A stretch of DNA of 55,313 nt from Paenibacillus allorhizosphaerae. GTDB taxonomy: Bacteria; Bacillota; Bacilli; Paenibacillales; NBRC-103111. Location: assembly GCF_910594985.1 (NCBI RefSeq), contig NZ_CAJVCE010000036.1:1-55313 (forward strand), read 5' to 3'. Under the pieces are notes generated by a model. It saw only the letters and a program-made list of their open reading frames with translations. It searched no databases and was not told the DNA's origin. Made by a program: the position numbers and the translations under genes. Positions 26,503 through 34,633 of the stretch are shown piece by piece; within the stretch, counting starts at the first letter, position 1, and each line of letters starts with the position of its first letter.

Positions 26503-27330
26503 TCAGCCGCCCCGGTATTCCCGCGGAGCCATGCCCGTAATCTTGGTAAACACCCTGGTGAAATACAGCGGATCGCTATACCCTACCGCCTTAGCCACTT
26601 CATTAATCGGCTTGGAGGTACTGGTCAGTATTGACTTCGCCTGATCGATCCGTACCTTCTCCACGAACTGCAGCGGACTGACGCCGACCGCATTCTTGAA
26701 CAGCGCGGAATAATGACTCACCGACATGGACGTTTGTTTGGCCAAAATCGTACGATTCAGCTCCTCCGCATAATGCTGCCGGATGTAACGGACGCTGTCC
26801 TCCATCTGCCGGTACGACTTCTCCTGCTCCGTCTGCTCGGCGATCACCACGTTGCACAGCGTATCCATCAGCTGGAATAAGCCCAGCTTCGCCTGCCATT
26901 CATAGCCCGCCGCCTTCGAATGCCAGCTGTGATAAAGCTCCGAGGCTTGCTTGTGCAGCGCGAATGTCGGCATCGTCAGCACCCGCTTGAAGGGCAGCGG
27001 CATATGCGTAATCGTGCTCTGGCATTCGCTCCCCTCCCACTGAATGTTGAGCTGATGGAATTGAACGCCATAATAGTGAAGCGTATTGTGGGCCGTCGTG
27101 CTGATGTCCATCCACATCCCCGGGTTGACATGGAAGACACAGCCCGGCTTCAGTTCGAACCGCTCTCCGTTCAGAATAAGCACACCATCGCCTTTATAGA
27201 CAAAAACAAGATTAAATACATTCGTCACGGGACGTTCGACGCGGTAATGATGAAGCTCCCAGTAAGCCGCTTCCCGATGAGTGACATCCAAGATTCTAGG
27301 ATAAAAATGATGCAGAAACTCCTTCTCCAT
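26503..27330 (-). CDS. AraC-family transcriptional regulator
   Basis: A 275-residue regulator. The N-terminal cupin-type sensor half contains VYKGDGVLILNGERFELKPG and FHVNPGMWMDI. The C-terminal half has two helix-turn-helix motifs (about 175-275): LAKQTSMSVSHYSALFKNAV and INEVAKAVGYSDPLYFTRVF, with the family ending TGMAPREYR. RBS GGAGGGAGCT precedes the ATG. It is codirectional with the FAD pair 59 bases downstream and the solute-binding protein gene upstream. A 17-base sequence shared by its upstream region and that of the solute-binding gene is a likely binding site. Confidence 0.9.
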   Translation of the reverse strand: MEKEFLHHFYPRILDVTHREAAYWELHHYRVERPVTNVFNLVFVYKGDGVLILNGERFELKPGCVFHVNPGMWMDISTTAHNTLHYYGVQFHQLNIQWEGSECQSTITHMPLPFKRVLTMPTFALHKQASELYHSWHSKAAGYEWQAKLGLFQLMDTLCNVVIAEQTEQEKSYRQMEDSVRYIRQHYAEELNRTILAKQTSMSVSHYSALFKNAVGVSPLQFVEKVRIDQAKSILTSTSKPINEVAKAVGYSDPLYFTRVFTKITGMAPREYRGG

Positions 27331-27448
27331 AGCTCCCTCCAGTCAGCTGTGCACCGCAGCATCCGGCGAATGATTCCAGCACAATCGTATGCTGATAAAT
27401 TCAATATAGTCCCTTGCCAGTCCACAGTAAATTCAAGATCGTCCGAAA

Positions 27449-27465
27449 AATATGGATAATCGTCT
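27449..27465. promoter_or_regulatory. Shared motif 1, candidate AraC box
   Basis: AATATGGATAATCGTCT lies 119 bases upstream of the AraC gene start. The identical 17 bases recur at 28990-29006, 106 bases upstream of the solute-binding protein gene. Confidence 0.6.
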
Positions 27466-27549
27466 TACATTTCTAACAGCCTAATCGAACGGCGGAAACA
27501 GCCCTGGCGGCGACTTCCTGCCGTCCAGCCAAGGCTCCTTCCCGTGAGC

Positions 27550-28884
27550 TTACTTATTCTTCGCTGTCGTGATTGCTTGATTAATTTTCTCGTCCGCCTG
27601 TCTTAACGCCGTGTTCACATCTGTGCCGTTCTTGATCATGGCAGCGAACTCACTCTGCACAACGGAAGCCGCATTCACCAGCGGAGCCAGCTTCTCGTTC
27701 GCCGGCGGGATCGGAGCGAATTTGTTATAATACAATGCCTTGAAATTTTTATCCTTGAATAGCTTATGGTTGCTTCCCAACGTAGCGCGAATCTTCTCAT
27801 CATTCAGCACCGTCGGACGAGCTTCCTTATTCGCCTGCAGCTGGACATCGTCCGAGAGCAGCTCGACGACGGCTTTGAACGCTTGGTCCGCTTGCTTATT
27901 TACATTGCTTATGAAGTAATAGATCGTATTCGGCTGATATCCGACCTTAGGCTGATCAGAGAACGTCGGAGCCGATACCACATCCCAATCGAGATCCGGA
28001 TCGGACTCGAACCGGCCGTAGCCGGACAGCGGCGCCATGACCATCGCCATATTCCGGTTCTTCTGGAACGCCGTCAGCTCCTTATCCGCGTTCAAATCCT
28101 CCGTAGGCTTATTGCCCGGAATATCGTAGAACGATTTGTAGGTCTGCAGCAGCCTCTGGAACAACGGTCCGTTGACTGCGCTCTTGTCTTCCCTCGGATT
28201 GAGGAACGGGGCGGACAACTGATTCTCCGTCAGCATGTTGCTGTAGAAGAAGCCCATTCCCCGGTACTGCGTCCCGTTATCCACCCGGGTCATCGTCGTC
28301 GCCAGCTTCAGCACTTCATCCCAGGTCATCCCGTCCGTAGGGAACGGCACGCCGAACTTCTTGAATATATCCTTATTGTAAAAAAGAACGACCCCATTCG
28401 TATACTTCGGCAAGCCGTAGATGGCTCCCTTACTGGTTGCGTTCTTCAGCGATTCGATCGTCGACGGCTCAATGCGGTTCAGATTGAAGTTGTACTTCTT
28501 GATCAGCTCAGTCAAGTCATATTCCAGGCTGAGCGGGATTAACGAGCTGTACATGCCTCCGATCGAGGTGAGCGTAATATCCGGCGCCTGACCGGCGACC
28601 ATCATCTTATCCAGCGTCGTTTCTTTCCCATCGATGATATACTTCACTTTGTAGTTGGGGTATTTCGCTTGAATCGGTGCGGCAATCGTCCTGTCGAATT
28701 CGTCTTGGGTGATGGATGGAACCTTGGAGAGGACGAGGAGTTCGGCCGACTCCTTCGTGTCATTCACAACGGACTTCGCAGTCTCGGCTGCCGGCGCCGT
28801 TCCTTCGCCATTGCAAGCGGTTACAAGAATCAGTGCCGCTGCCGACGTCAGGAGCCCGAATGTTCTTTTTCTATTTATCTCCAT
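27550..28884 (-). CDS. Extracellular solute-binding lipoprotein (family 1)
   Basis: A 444-residue lipoprotein. The signal RKRTFGLLTSAAALILVTAC ends in lipobox LVTAC (Cys at about 24). Family 1 motifs follow: VLFYNKDIFKKFGVPFPTDG, MTWDEVLKLATTMT and YYFISNVNKQADQAFKAVV. It resembles the protein at 742-2052 in layout. No permease genes are adjacent. It is followed by the AraC gene and the two FAD genes, all on the minus strand, so the locus probably imports and oxidises a specific sugar or its derivative. Confidence 0.88.
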   Translation of the reverse strand: MEINRKRTFGLLTSAAALILVTACNGEGTAPAAETAKSVVNDTKESAELLVLSKVPSITQDEFDRTIAAPIQAKYPNYKVKYIIDGKETTLDKMMVAGQAPDITLTSIGGMYSSLIPLSLEYDLTELIKKYNFNLNRIEPSTIESLKNATSKGAIYGLPKYTNGVVLFYNKDIFKKFGVPFPTDGMTWDEVLKLATTMTRVDNGTQYRGMGFFYSNMLTENQLSAPFLNPREDKSAVNGPLFQRLLQTYKSFYDIPGNKPTEDLNADKELTAFQKNRNMAMVMAPLSGYGRFESDPDLDWDVVSAPTFSDQPKVGYQPNTIYYFISNVNKQADQAFKAVVELLSDDVQLQANKEARPTVLNDEKIRATLGSNHKLFKDKNFKALYYNKFAPIPPANEKLAPLVNAASVVQSEFAAMIKNGTDVNTALRQADEKINQAITTAKNK

Positions 28885-28989
28885 AAAAATCCCCCCAAGT
28901 GTAAAGATGGAAAATCGTAGGAACTGAAAGCGCTCTTATGTCTAATTATACGTCTTCCATAATGGGAGTAAATGGAGAAAGCATTGAAT

Positions 28990-29006
28990 AATATGGATAA
29001 TCGTCT
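28990..29006. promoter_or_regulatory. Shared motif 2, candidate AraC box
   Basis: This is an exact second copy of the 17-base motif at 27449-27465, upstream of the solute-binding protein gene at the equivalent distance and on the same strand. Confidence 0.6.
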
Positions 29007-29065
29007 GACGTAACATGGCGAGCTGCGAAGAGGTATGAGGAATTAATCGAACAACTGAGTATAAA

Positions 29066-29150
29066 TACACTGTAAGTCGCGTAAATTGCGACTTTTGCTT
29101 TTTATGGGATAAAGTTCTTGTCAACAAATTCCCGTGACAAGAACACGCAA
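29066..29150. repeat. Rearranged end-repeat fragment
   Basis: GTCGCGTAAATTGCGAC (a perfect small stem), then GGGATAAAGTTCTTGTCA and CCCGTGACAAGAACACG. It is an inverted, partial version of the 142-base elements at 17016 and 23476. The rest of the 28885-29342 gap holds the motif at 28990 and no gene. Confidence 0.55.
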
Positions 29151-29342
29151 GGGATTTCATCGAAATGGAGACATATGTACAATATTTGATACATATGTCT
29201 TGTCTGTTTCGCGGCGAAGCCGGACAGAGCTGCGCGGTAGCTCCTTTTTACATCCTCCAGAAAGCAAAAAACTAAAATAACAAATTACGTGCATAAAAGT
29301 TACATGTAATTCGTATACAATGTAATTAAATGGGAGGCGATA

Positions 29343-29734
29343 ATGATGACAGATCATCTCGAACACGCATTGATGGAGAAAATTGACGCAAGGAGTCCCT
29401 GTAACTGAAAGGCAATTATTGAATTGGGTTGAAAAAGGAAACCTTAAGTCCAGAAGCAATGGACCGGATTTTATCTAAAAACCAACACTCGACGAATGAT
29501 ATAAGAAAGAACGTTGTTACCATGCGTGTAACAGATGAGATTAACCAAGCACTAGAAGGCTTAGTATCATTATCAGTGGCACAAAGTCGTTCAGAAGTTG
29601 CCTATATGCTAATTATTGAAGGATTAAAAGCACGAACCGACCTTTTTAACCAAATAAGTAAACGCTCAGAAGAAATCGAGAAAATAAAAAATGAACTGAA
29701 ACAAGTCATTTCAGACTTTGGACAATTAAAGTAA
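29343..29734 (+). pseudogene. Regulator with MerR-like helix-turn-helix and ribbon-helix-helix/coiled-coil part, frameshifted
   Basis: Three frames together encode one protein. From ATG 29343 (RBS GGGAGGCG) it reads TDHLEHALMEKIDAR. After a shift near 29390 it reads GVPVTERQLLNWVEKGNLKS, a MerR-like helix-turn-helix. After a second shift near 29465 it reads LSKNQHSTNDIRKNVVTMRV, INQALEGLVSLSVAQSRSEV and a coiled-coil end (RSEEIEKIKNELKQ). The last part, about 90 residues, could still be translated from 29459 as a small DNA-binding protein. The upstream sequence has TTACATGTAA and AATGTAATT, possible autoregulatory sites. Plasmid- or element-borne control proteins look like this. Confidence 0.6.
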
Positions 29735-29894
29735 TCTACATGTAGCGCATGACAGGTACGATAGTGAAAAAAGAATTGCTTCATAATGTCCGAATAAAAT
29801 AAAGTTATAGACTGGATTTGTTGATCCTACGCGGTCCTCTGAATTGCTAAAACATCAGTCTCAAAATAATTAGTATTTGACTGACTCCGATATA

Positions 29895-29975
29895 AAACAA
29901 GCGGCTGTCATGGACTGGAAAATAAAGTCCTAGACTGCCGCGGTAGATTAAACTAACGTATCTGTTCCCCAGTTG
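29895..29975. repeat. Interspersed hairpin repeat (variant)
   Basis: AAGCGGCTGTCATGGACTGG, the shared AAAATAAAGTCCTAGACTG block, then CCGCGG and the arm AAACTAACGTATCTGTTCCC. It is the sister of the copy at 11737-11815. The bases from 29735 to 29894 hold no gene. Confidence 0.55.
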
Positions 29976-30027
29976 GATGATTCCCATTTTATGGAGCGAA
30001 GGCATTCAGCGGCTATTTAAGGAACAC

Positions 30028-30528
30028 TTACTGCCTCGTTATTCTTTCAAGATCCTGCCAAGTGATGTTTCGGTATTTCCTTTTCTTGAGTACCGACAGC
30101 GTTCCGTTTAGTTCCAGTACTGCGAACTCGACCTGCTCGAGTTCGAAAATATCCTTCCCTCTCAGGCCTTGCTTTAATGCTTCCATCGAGTATTTATACT
30201 TCTTCATTTCCTCCTGCAACAGTACGCCGTCCTTAATAATCACTATCGGCTCTCCTGAAATAGCGGCGTCGGCCTTCTTGCTGTTCAACGATATTCTCAT
30301 CAGCACATACCCGATTACACTGATGACGAACAAGCTCAAGATGAAATTCATCAAACTGATCTTGAGATTGAATGCCATATTACCGCCGATCGTCCCGATC
30401 ATCATCGTAAGCACGAACAAATGGTACGAGCTCTGCGCAATCAGGCGAATGCCGATCAACTTCGTGTACAACCATAGCCATAAATAAGCAAGGACCGTTC
30501 TTATTATTATCTCTAGGGATTCGTTCAA
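30028..30528 (-). CDS. YetF/DUF421-like membrane protein, short
   Basis: The 166-residue protein has three N-terminal membrane spans (about 8-27, 34-53, 58-77) and a cytoplasmic YetF-like domain (about 85-150). Family wording is AAISGEPIVIIKDGVLLQEE, MKKYKYSMEALKQGLRGKDI and FELEQVEFAVLELNGTLSVL. Members of this family sit in the spore or cell membrane of Bacilli, with no firm biochemical role. It is shorter than the usual 210-230 residues. Its ATG at 30528 has no strong RBS. A repeat copy lies about 55 bases beyond its stop. Confidence 0.82.
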   Translation of the reverse strand: MNESLEIIIRTVLAYLWLWLYTKLIGIRLIAQSSYHLFVLTMMIGTIGGNMAFNLKISLMNFILSLFVISVIGYVLMRISLNSKKADAAISGEPIVIIKDGVLLQEEMKKYKYSMEALKQGLRGKDIFELEQVEFAVLELNGTLSVLKKRKYRNITWQDLERITRQ

Positions 30529-30973
30529 GTTGTGACCAAGGCCCCTTCGTTCTTCGAGTTGTGAGTTGAAGATTTACGAAAAATCCACGTTTTCCCACTA
30601 TTATTGCTATGGAGATGTTGTTTTATCCACAAGCAAGGCGACTTTCTCATAATTAAGGCTCCTAACTTCAATAAATCCTTGGTCAGGATGGAAGCTGCCC
30701 GCTTTCCCGCGGCAGCCTCTTGGTGTAGTTGAATTGAACTATCCTGCCCGTCCCTCGGTTTTAAGGGTTTATCTCACGTATTCTCACTCATTCGTAGGAT
30801 TTCATCACCATGTATTGCAGCGATCGACGGAAAAGTAAGCTGTTACCATTGTTGAAATCCTTTTTAGGACATGCGGGAATAGATGTATATTTGTATAGAT
30901 CGATTGGATCATGCATCCTGCTTTATGTACTAATGCCATGAGTCCACCCTTTCGTTAGACTTCTCTCGATACT
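30529..30973. other. Intergenic repeat debris, no intact gene
   Basis: It contains an interspersed hairpin repeat (30683-30760: GCTGCCCGCTTTCCCGCGGCAGC, and arm AACTATCCTGCCCGTCC) and a third-family copy (30757-30811). 30840-30890 can be read as a short stretch faintly like the C-terminus of a tyrosine recombinase (LLPLLKSFLGHAGID), which I do not trust as a gene. Confidence 0.5.
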
Positions 30974-31164
30974 TTAATGAACAAGGGAGCCAAAATATCC
31001 GAGGTCAGCTTGGGAGCAGCCCCATGAAGTGATCGAGTAGTCTGCGCCTTCAATAACGCTCTTTAACGTTTCCGGCTTTGGAGAGCCGTCCGATTCGTTG
31101 CGCCGATCGTACCAATCGCTTCCAGCTCCCAAAAGATCAATGAATCGACCTTTTGGGACGGTCC
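30974..31164 (-). pseudogene. C-terminal fragment of an unidentified gene
   Basis: An open frame directly after the hydrolase stop reads VPKGRFIDLLGAGSDWYDRR, NESDGSPKPETLKSVIEGAD and YSITSWGCSQADLGYFGS, then a stop at 30974-30976. Its composition is protein-like but it has no start, RBS or family I recognise. It is probably the leftover end of a gene cut when the hydrolase module joined. Confidence 0.4.
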
Positions 31165-32064
31165 TCAGAAACGAGTTTGTAAGAAATCATAGCCTTGTTC
31201 AAGAACTACCATTGGTGGATGATGCCCACTTGCATGATTAATAAAGAGATAGTTCGACGAATCGGAATAGCCAGCCCGTTTTAAATAGTCCAACGCACCT
31301 TCGTTGTCATAAAGTCCTGCTATGAGAACGATAGGCTTGAGTCCACCGATGCGGAGAAGCTCCGAATGGTCCATATGGGCGGATTTAAGTTTATTTAGCT
31401 TTTCCCCCCAATACCACGGTTCCGACCAATTCGTCCGATCCCAATCAATTCCGAAATCACTGCAAAGCATGGCTTTGATACGGTGATCTAAACAGCCTGC
31501 ATATAAGGCCACTTTTCCTCCAAGTGAATGCCCAACTATCCCAATACGCTCGTTATCGACGCGAGGGTCAGCGCATAGAATGTCCACCAGAAGTTGCGTA
31601 TCGGCAATCAGCTTTCCAATGCCCGTCCACTCAGGATGGTCATGGAGTAAGCTGTCGGCAGACAACCGCCAACGTGAGAAATCTTGTCGTTCCAGCTCGA
31701 GGTTCTGATAAGTCAGGTGGTAGGACTCCGCTGTGACAGTAGCATATCCGCGGCGCACAAGATGCAGAGCCATTGCGATGCCAGGTTCGTTGGTTGGCTC
31801 AAGAGTGTCGAGGTTGTATCCTGCTGCCCGGTCGGGGTAATAAAAAGGAACGACAACTGCCGGCAACTTTTCGTTGATGGTTTTTGGAAGCATCAATAAT
31901 GTCTTCTGCACGCTACCTGGACCATTTGCTTGCTCGTACAACTCTCCATTGAATTCGGTCGTTTCGAAACGGCGAACCAGCCGCAGATACGGTTTGTAAT
32001 CATAGTGGTCCGGCTTGCCGATCATGTCAAACCATTTTTGAGTAGTATTATTTAATTCCGTCAT
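31165..32064 (-). CDS. Alpha/beta hydrolase (dienelactone-hydrolase/acetyl-esterase type)
   Basis: A 299-residue serine hydrolase. The nucleophile elbow is GIVGHSLGGKVALYAG (Ser180). The acid is probably in IVLIAGLYDNEGALDYL and the base His in HASGHHPP near the C-terminus. The oxyanion region VVVPFYYPDRA precedes. RBS AAGGAGGAGC lies just upstream of the ATG. The sequence DFGIDWDRTNWSEPWYWG fits the family group that includes cephalosporin-C deacetylase-like and related esterases. The substrate is unknown. It is a single-gene module with no partner. Confidence 0.88.
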   Translation of the reverse strand: MTELNNTTQKWFDMIGKPDHYDYKPYLRLVRRFETTEFNGELYEQANGPGSVQKTLLMLPKTINEKLPAVVVPFYYPDRAAGYNLDTLEPTNEPGIAMALHLVRRGYATVTAESYHLTYQNLELERQDFSRWRLSADSLLHDHPEWTGIGKLIADTQLLVDILCADPRVDNERIGIVGHSLGGKVALYAGCLDHRIKAMLCSDFGIDWDRTNWSEPWYWGEKLNKLKSAHMDHSELLRIGGLKPIVLIAGLYDNEGALDYLKRAGYSDSSNYLFINHASGHHPPMVVLEQGYDFLQTRF

Positions 32065-32344
32065 TCTGCTCCTCCTTGTAAATGTAGAGGTAAAATCCGA
32101 TACGGAACCTCCCTAAAATTAATCAATTTCCCTCTGTAAGAAATAACGTTCGGCGGATGACAATTGTTAAGGTCTCCGTTTATTCATTTTACTCTCCAAT
32201 AACTGGAAGGTTGCGTATGACTGCCAGTTATTTCAGCCAACAGCAAAAAGAGACCCGCAGGTCTAATTGTATATTTTAAACGGGGGCAATGTTTATTATA
32301 GGCTTGATTCATTCATGCTGTATGAAAATAAAATTTCAATTTAA

Positions 32345-32400
32345 TTACATTTAATGAACAAACGTTCTCCGTTAACGTAATGAACCTGCCGAATCCCGAT
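32345..32400. repeat. Partial interspersed repeat arm
   Basis: AACGTTCTCCGTTAACGTAA is followed by GAACCTGCCGAATC. Only an arm is clear, about 100 bases beyond the FemAB stop. The 32065-32344 bases between the hydrolase gene and this arm show no gene; a weak GACCYGCAGGTC palindrome lies near 32251. Confidence 0.45.
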
Positions 32401-32495
32401 GATTGAATATAGGTGTTTTATGAAGTGACCATTACTTGATACAGCTATTGCTGCCAGTTGAAATTGCTCATCGTCTTTCGATCCTCCGCATTCGT

Positions 32496-33539
32496 TTATG
32501 GCAAAATGTATTTAATCAGCACGCCGCCGACTTTGTCGGTCATGAAGCTCGGCGCCTTTTTCCACAGTTCGATAAAGAAGCTGAAGCTCTCCTTGTCGGG
32601 CGGGCCCTGCTCAGCCGCCCCGCCGCTATAGACGAGGTAGGTCAGCTGCTGTGGCTTCGCGCCCCACTTCTCCTTGGATTTGTAGTGGCTAGAGCCCGTC
32701 TGCGAACGGCCAAGGTCCAAATACTTCATGCCGCTGCGGATGCCGAAGCGGACCGCCTCCCAGTACATGAAGTTGTTCAAGTACTTGTTGTTGTACTGCG
32801 TCAGGGTCCCCCCATACGGGTAGTACAGCGTCTCGTTGCTCGGGCTTGTCAGCAGCAGCATGCCGCCAATCACCTCTCGCGTCTCTTTGTCCAGCACCGT
32901 AAGCAGCGTGCTGTTGTCCGGCAAACACTCGAAAAACTGCCGAAAAAAATGCAACGGCTCCGCTGGCGACCCCAATTGCTTCATCCGCTTCACGTACACG
33001 CGGTGAAACGCCTCCAGATGGCTGTGGTCGAGCGAGACGTCAAACCAATCGTTCTTGTATACTTTGCGAGTATGGTTGCGGTTGCTGCTCGAGGAAAGTG
33101 CCAGCACCTGCTCCTCGTCGTCCGCCAATGGGAGGACGAAGGTAAAGTTCTGCAGACACGCGTGCCACTGCGGATCGCTCACCTGCTGCCCCTTCAGTCG
33201 CAGCTGCACGTAAGCGAGCTTGAGCTTGTCCTTGAGGCCAGCCGCGGCAGCGACGGCGAATTGAAACGCTTCCTCGCTGTCCGCACAAACGTCCATGTAG
33301 TTGACGAATGGCAGCGACACGCCCGCCTTCTTCAAGCTGAGGCTACGCCCGATGACGAGCGGCACGAACGCATGAATGCGTCCGGCCTCATCGACAACGG
33401 CGTGGTAGCCGCAGGTATAGCCGTACGCCCGCAGCAGTACGTCGCGGAATGCCGTTGTATGAAAGACGGTGCCCTTCGCGAGCGCCAGCTTGTCCCACTC
33501 CGCCTGCATGCTTGGTTCGTAAGCGACAAATCGTAACAT
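32496..33539 (-). CDS. FemAB-family GNAT-fold aminoacyl/acyl transferase
   Basis: A 347-residue protein of the FemAB-like group (two tandem GNAT folds), related to peptidoglycan bridge enzymes and to FemAB proteins of polysaccharide loci. It shows VFHTTAFRDVLLRAYGY at the N-terminus and SSNRNHTRKVYKNDW. It also has GGMLLLTSPSNETLYYPYGG and YLNNFMYWEAVRFGIRSGMK with YLDLGRSQTGSSHYKSKEKW. The gene is GC-rich (about 58%), well above its AT-rich surroundings, which hints at separate origin. No RBS is strong at 33539. Donor and acceptor are unknown. Confidence 0.85.
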   Translation of the reverse strand: MLRFVAYEPSMQAEWDKLALAKGTVFHTTAFRDVLLRAYGYTCGYHAVVDEAGRIHAFVPLVIGRSLSLKKAGVSLPFVNYMDVCADSEEAFQFAVAAAAGLKDKLKLAYVQLRLKGQQVSDPQWHACLQNFTFVLPLADDEEQVLALSSSSNRNHTRKVYKNDWFDVSLDHSHLEAFHRVYVKRMKQLGSPAEPLHFFRQFFECLPDNSTLLTVLDKETREVIGGMLLLTSPSNETLYYPYGGTLTQYNNKYLNNFMYWEAVRFGIRSGMKYLDLGRSQTGSSHYKSKEKWGAKPQQLTYLVYSGGAAEQGPPDKESFSFFIELWKKAPSFMTDKVGGVLIKYILP

Positions 33540-33741
33540 AAGCGGTCTATCTTTTCAGCCAGAAAACGACGCCGACTATAATGGAACGCACAGCCGGCCC
33601 ATTTCATTGGGTGTTTTTCTTTTGTTAATTACGCATAGATTATGATGTTAAAGCCTAGAGCGGTAAGGTCTCAAACGATAAATTAAGGTGCGAAAGTCGA
33701 GTTACTAATTTCGCTGAAATTCCATACTTGAAGTATTCGCG

Positions 33742-33834
33742 AAGTGATTAAACTATCCTGCCAGTTACTTCAACGGTCATTAAAAAGGAGCTGCTCTCAG
33801 GCAACTCCACACTATCGTTCTTCGCTAGCTTAAT
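33742..33834. repeat. Interspersed hairpin repeat, full copy
   Basis: Left arm ACTATCCTGCCAGTTACTT, imperfect hairpin GGAGCTGCTC...GGCAACTCC, right arm ACTATCGTTCTTCGCTAGCT. The two arms are direct, not inverted, repeats. The bases from 33835 to 34017 hold a small GGTGATT/AATCACC stem (33911-33927) and no gene. Confidence 0.75.
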
Positions 33835-34017
33835 GCTGCTACCGCCGCTTACCCCACCTCCTCCGCTTTTCCATGTATCTCCTTTTTCTTGTGATAAAAC
33901 ATAACCCGCGGTGATTCTAAATCACCACAGATCGCCACTCCCAGAAAACCGCCGCCTTCGAAACTACCTGCCTGGGGTCTGTCTGTGTTCAGTTCACTAA
34001 AGAACTTTATTTCAATT

Positions 34018-34031
34018 AAATAACTTTATTT
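34018..34031. promoter_or_regulatory. Short palindrome before the TetR gene
   Basis: AAATAACTTTATTT (AAATAA and TTATTT around CT), with a related AGAACTTTATTT 16 bases earlier. It ends 10 bases before the TetR start codon and could be the autoregulatory operator. Confidence 0.35.
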
Positions 34032-34041
34032 TCATTCGCCC

Positions 34042-34626
34042 ATGTGCCCCCGTACCAAAGAACAAAATGAGCTCATCCGCATGCAGCGCAGAGAACAGAT
34101 CCTGGACGCCGCCGCGCGCGCCTACTTCCGCACGGGCGGTAGCTTTGATATTCGCGACGTCGCCCGCGAGGCCGAGCTCGGTTACGGCACGGTATACCAT
34201 TATTACCCCAACCGGCACTTATTAATAGAAGATGTGCTGGGCAGCGGCTTCGAGCGATGCGAGCAAGCCCTGGCAGAATGGGCGAACATCTACGGCGGAA
34301 GCCCGGATGACAGGCAGCTGTTGACGTATTGCAAGGCGCTGCTCCGGCTGTGGCAGTCGGACACCCGCGCATATCTCGTCTATAAAATGGCGGCGGAACA
34401 TTATGCAGGCCTGCCTGAGAAGGATCGGCACCCCGCCAAGAGACGATTCATGGAACGGCTGTACGTTCCGCTCCAATCGATCGCCCAGCGCGAAGACGAC
34501 AGCGTCGACCATATGCTTGCCGTGCTGGTCGGCTGCTGCGGGCTGCGCTACTATGCGGGCACTTCCAAGCTGGACGTCGATCGAATCGCCAAGCTCGCGA
34601 TGCAAGCTATTACGAAGGAGTACTGA
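34042..34626 (+). CDS. TetR/AcrR-family transcriptional regulator
   Basis: A 194-residue repressor-type protein. The N-terminal helix-turn-helix (about 16-62) reads RREQILDAAARAYFRTGGSF, IRDVAREAELGYGTVYHYYP and NRHLLIEDVL, a clear TetR signature. The rest is the helical ligand-binding domain. No good RBS precedes the ATG; an ATG 13 codons later (QRREQIL) is an alternative. The methionine aminopeptidase gene follows 7 bases after its stop, so the two form an operon. The regulator may sense an inhibitor of that enzyme; this is inferred from the pairing. Confidence 0.88.
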   Translation: MCPRTKEQNELIRMQRREQILDAAARAYFRTGGSFDIRDVAREAELGYGTVYHYYPNRHLLIEDVLGSGFERCEQALAEWANIYGGSPDDRQLLTYCKALLRLWQSDTRAYLVYKMAAEHYAGLPEKDRHPAKRRFMERLYVPLQSIAQREDDSVDHMLAVLVGCCGLRYYAGTSKLDVDRIAKLAMQAITKEY

Positions 34627-34633
34627 TACGAAC

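Noticed and set aside
28921..28940. Catabolite-control (cre) site before the solute-binding gene
   Set aside because: TGAAAGCGCTCTTA matches only the core of the consensus, with mismatches in the second half.
30820..30900. Tyrosine recombinase C-terminus (LLPLLKSFLGHAGID)
   Set aside because: Only a dozen residues fit, the surrounding frames are broken, and the bases belong to a repeat region.
32436..33536. Plus-strand open frame of 366 codons opposite the FemAB gene
   Set aside because: Antisense to a clear FemAB-family protein in GC-rich DNA; Leu/Val/Arg-rich with no motif.
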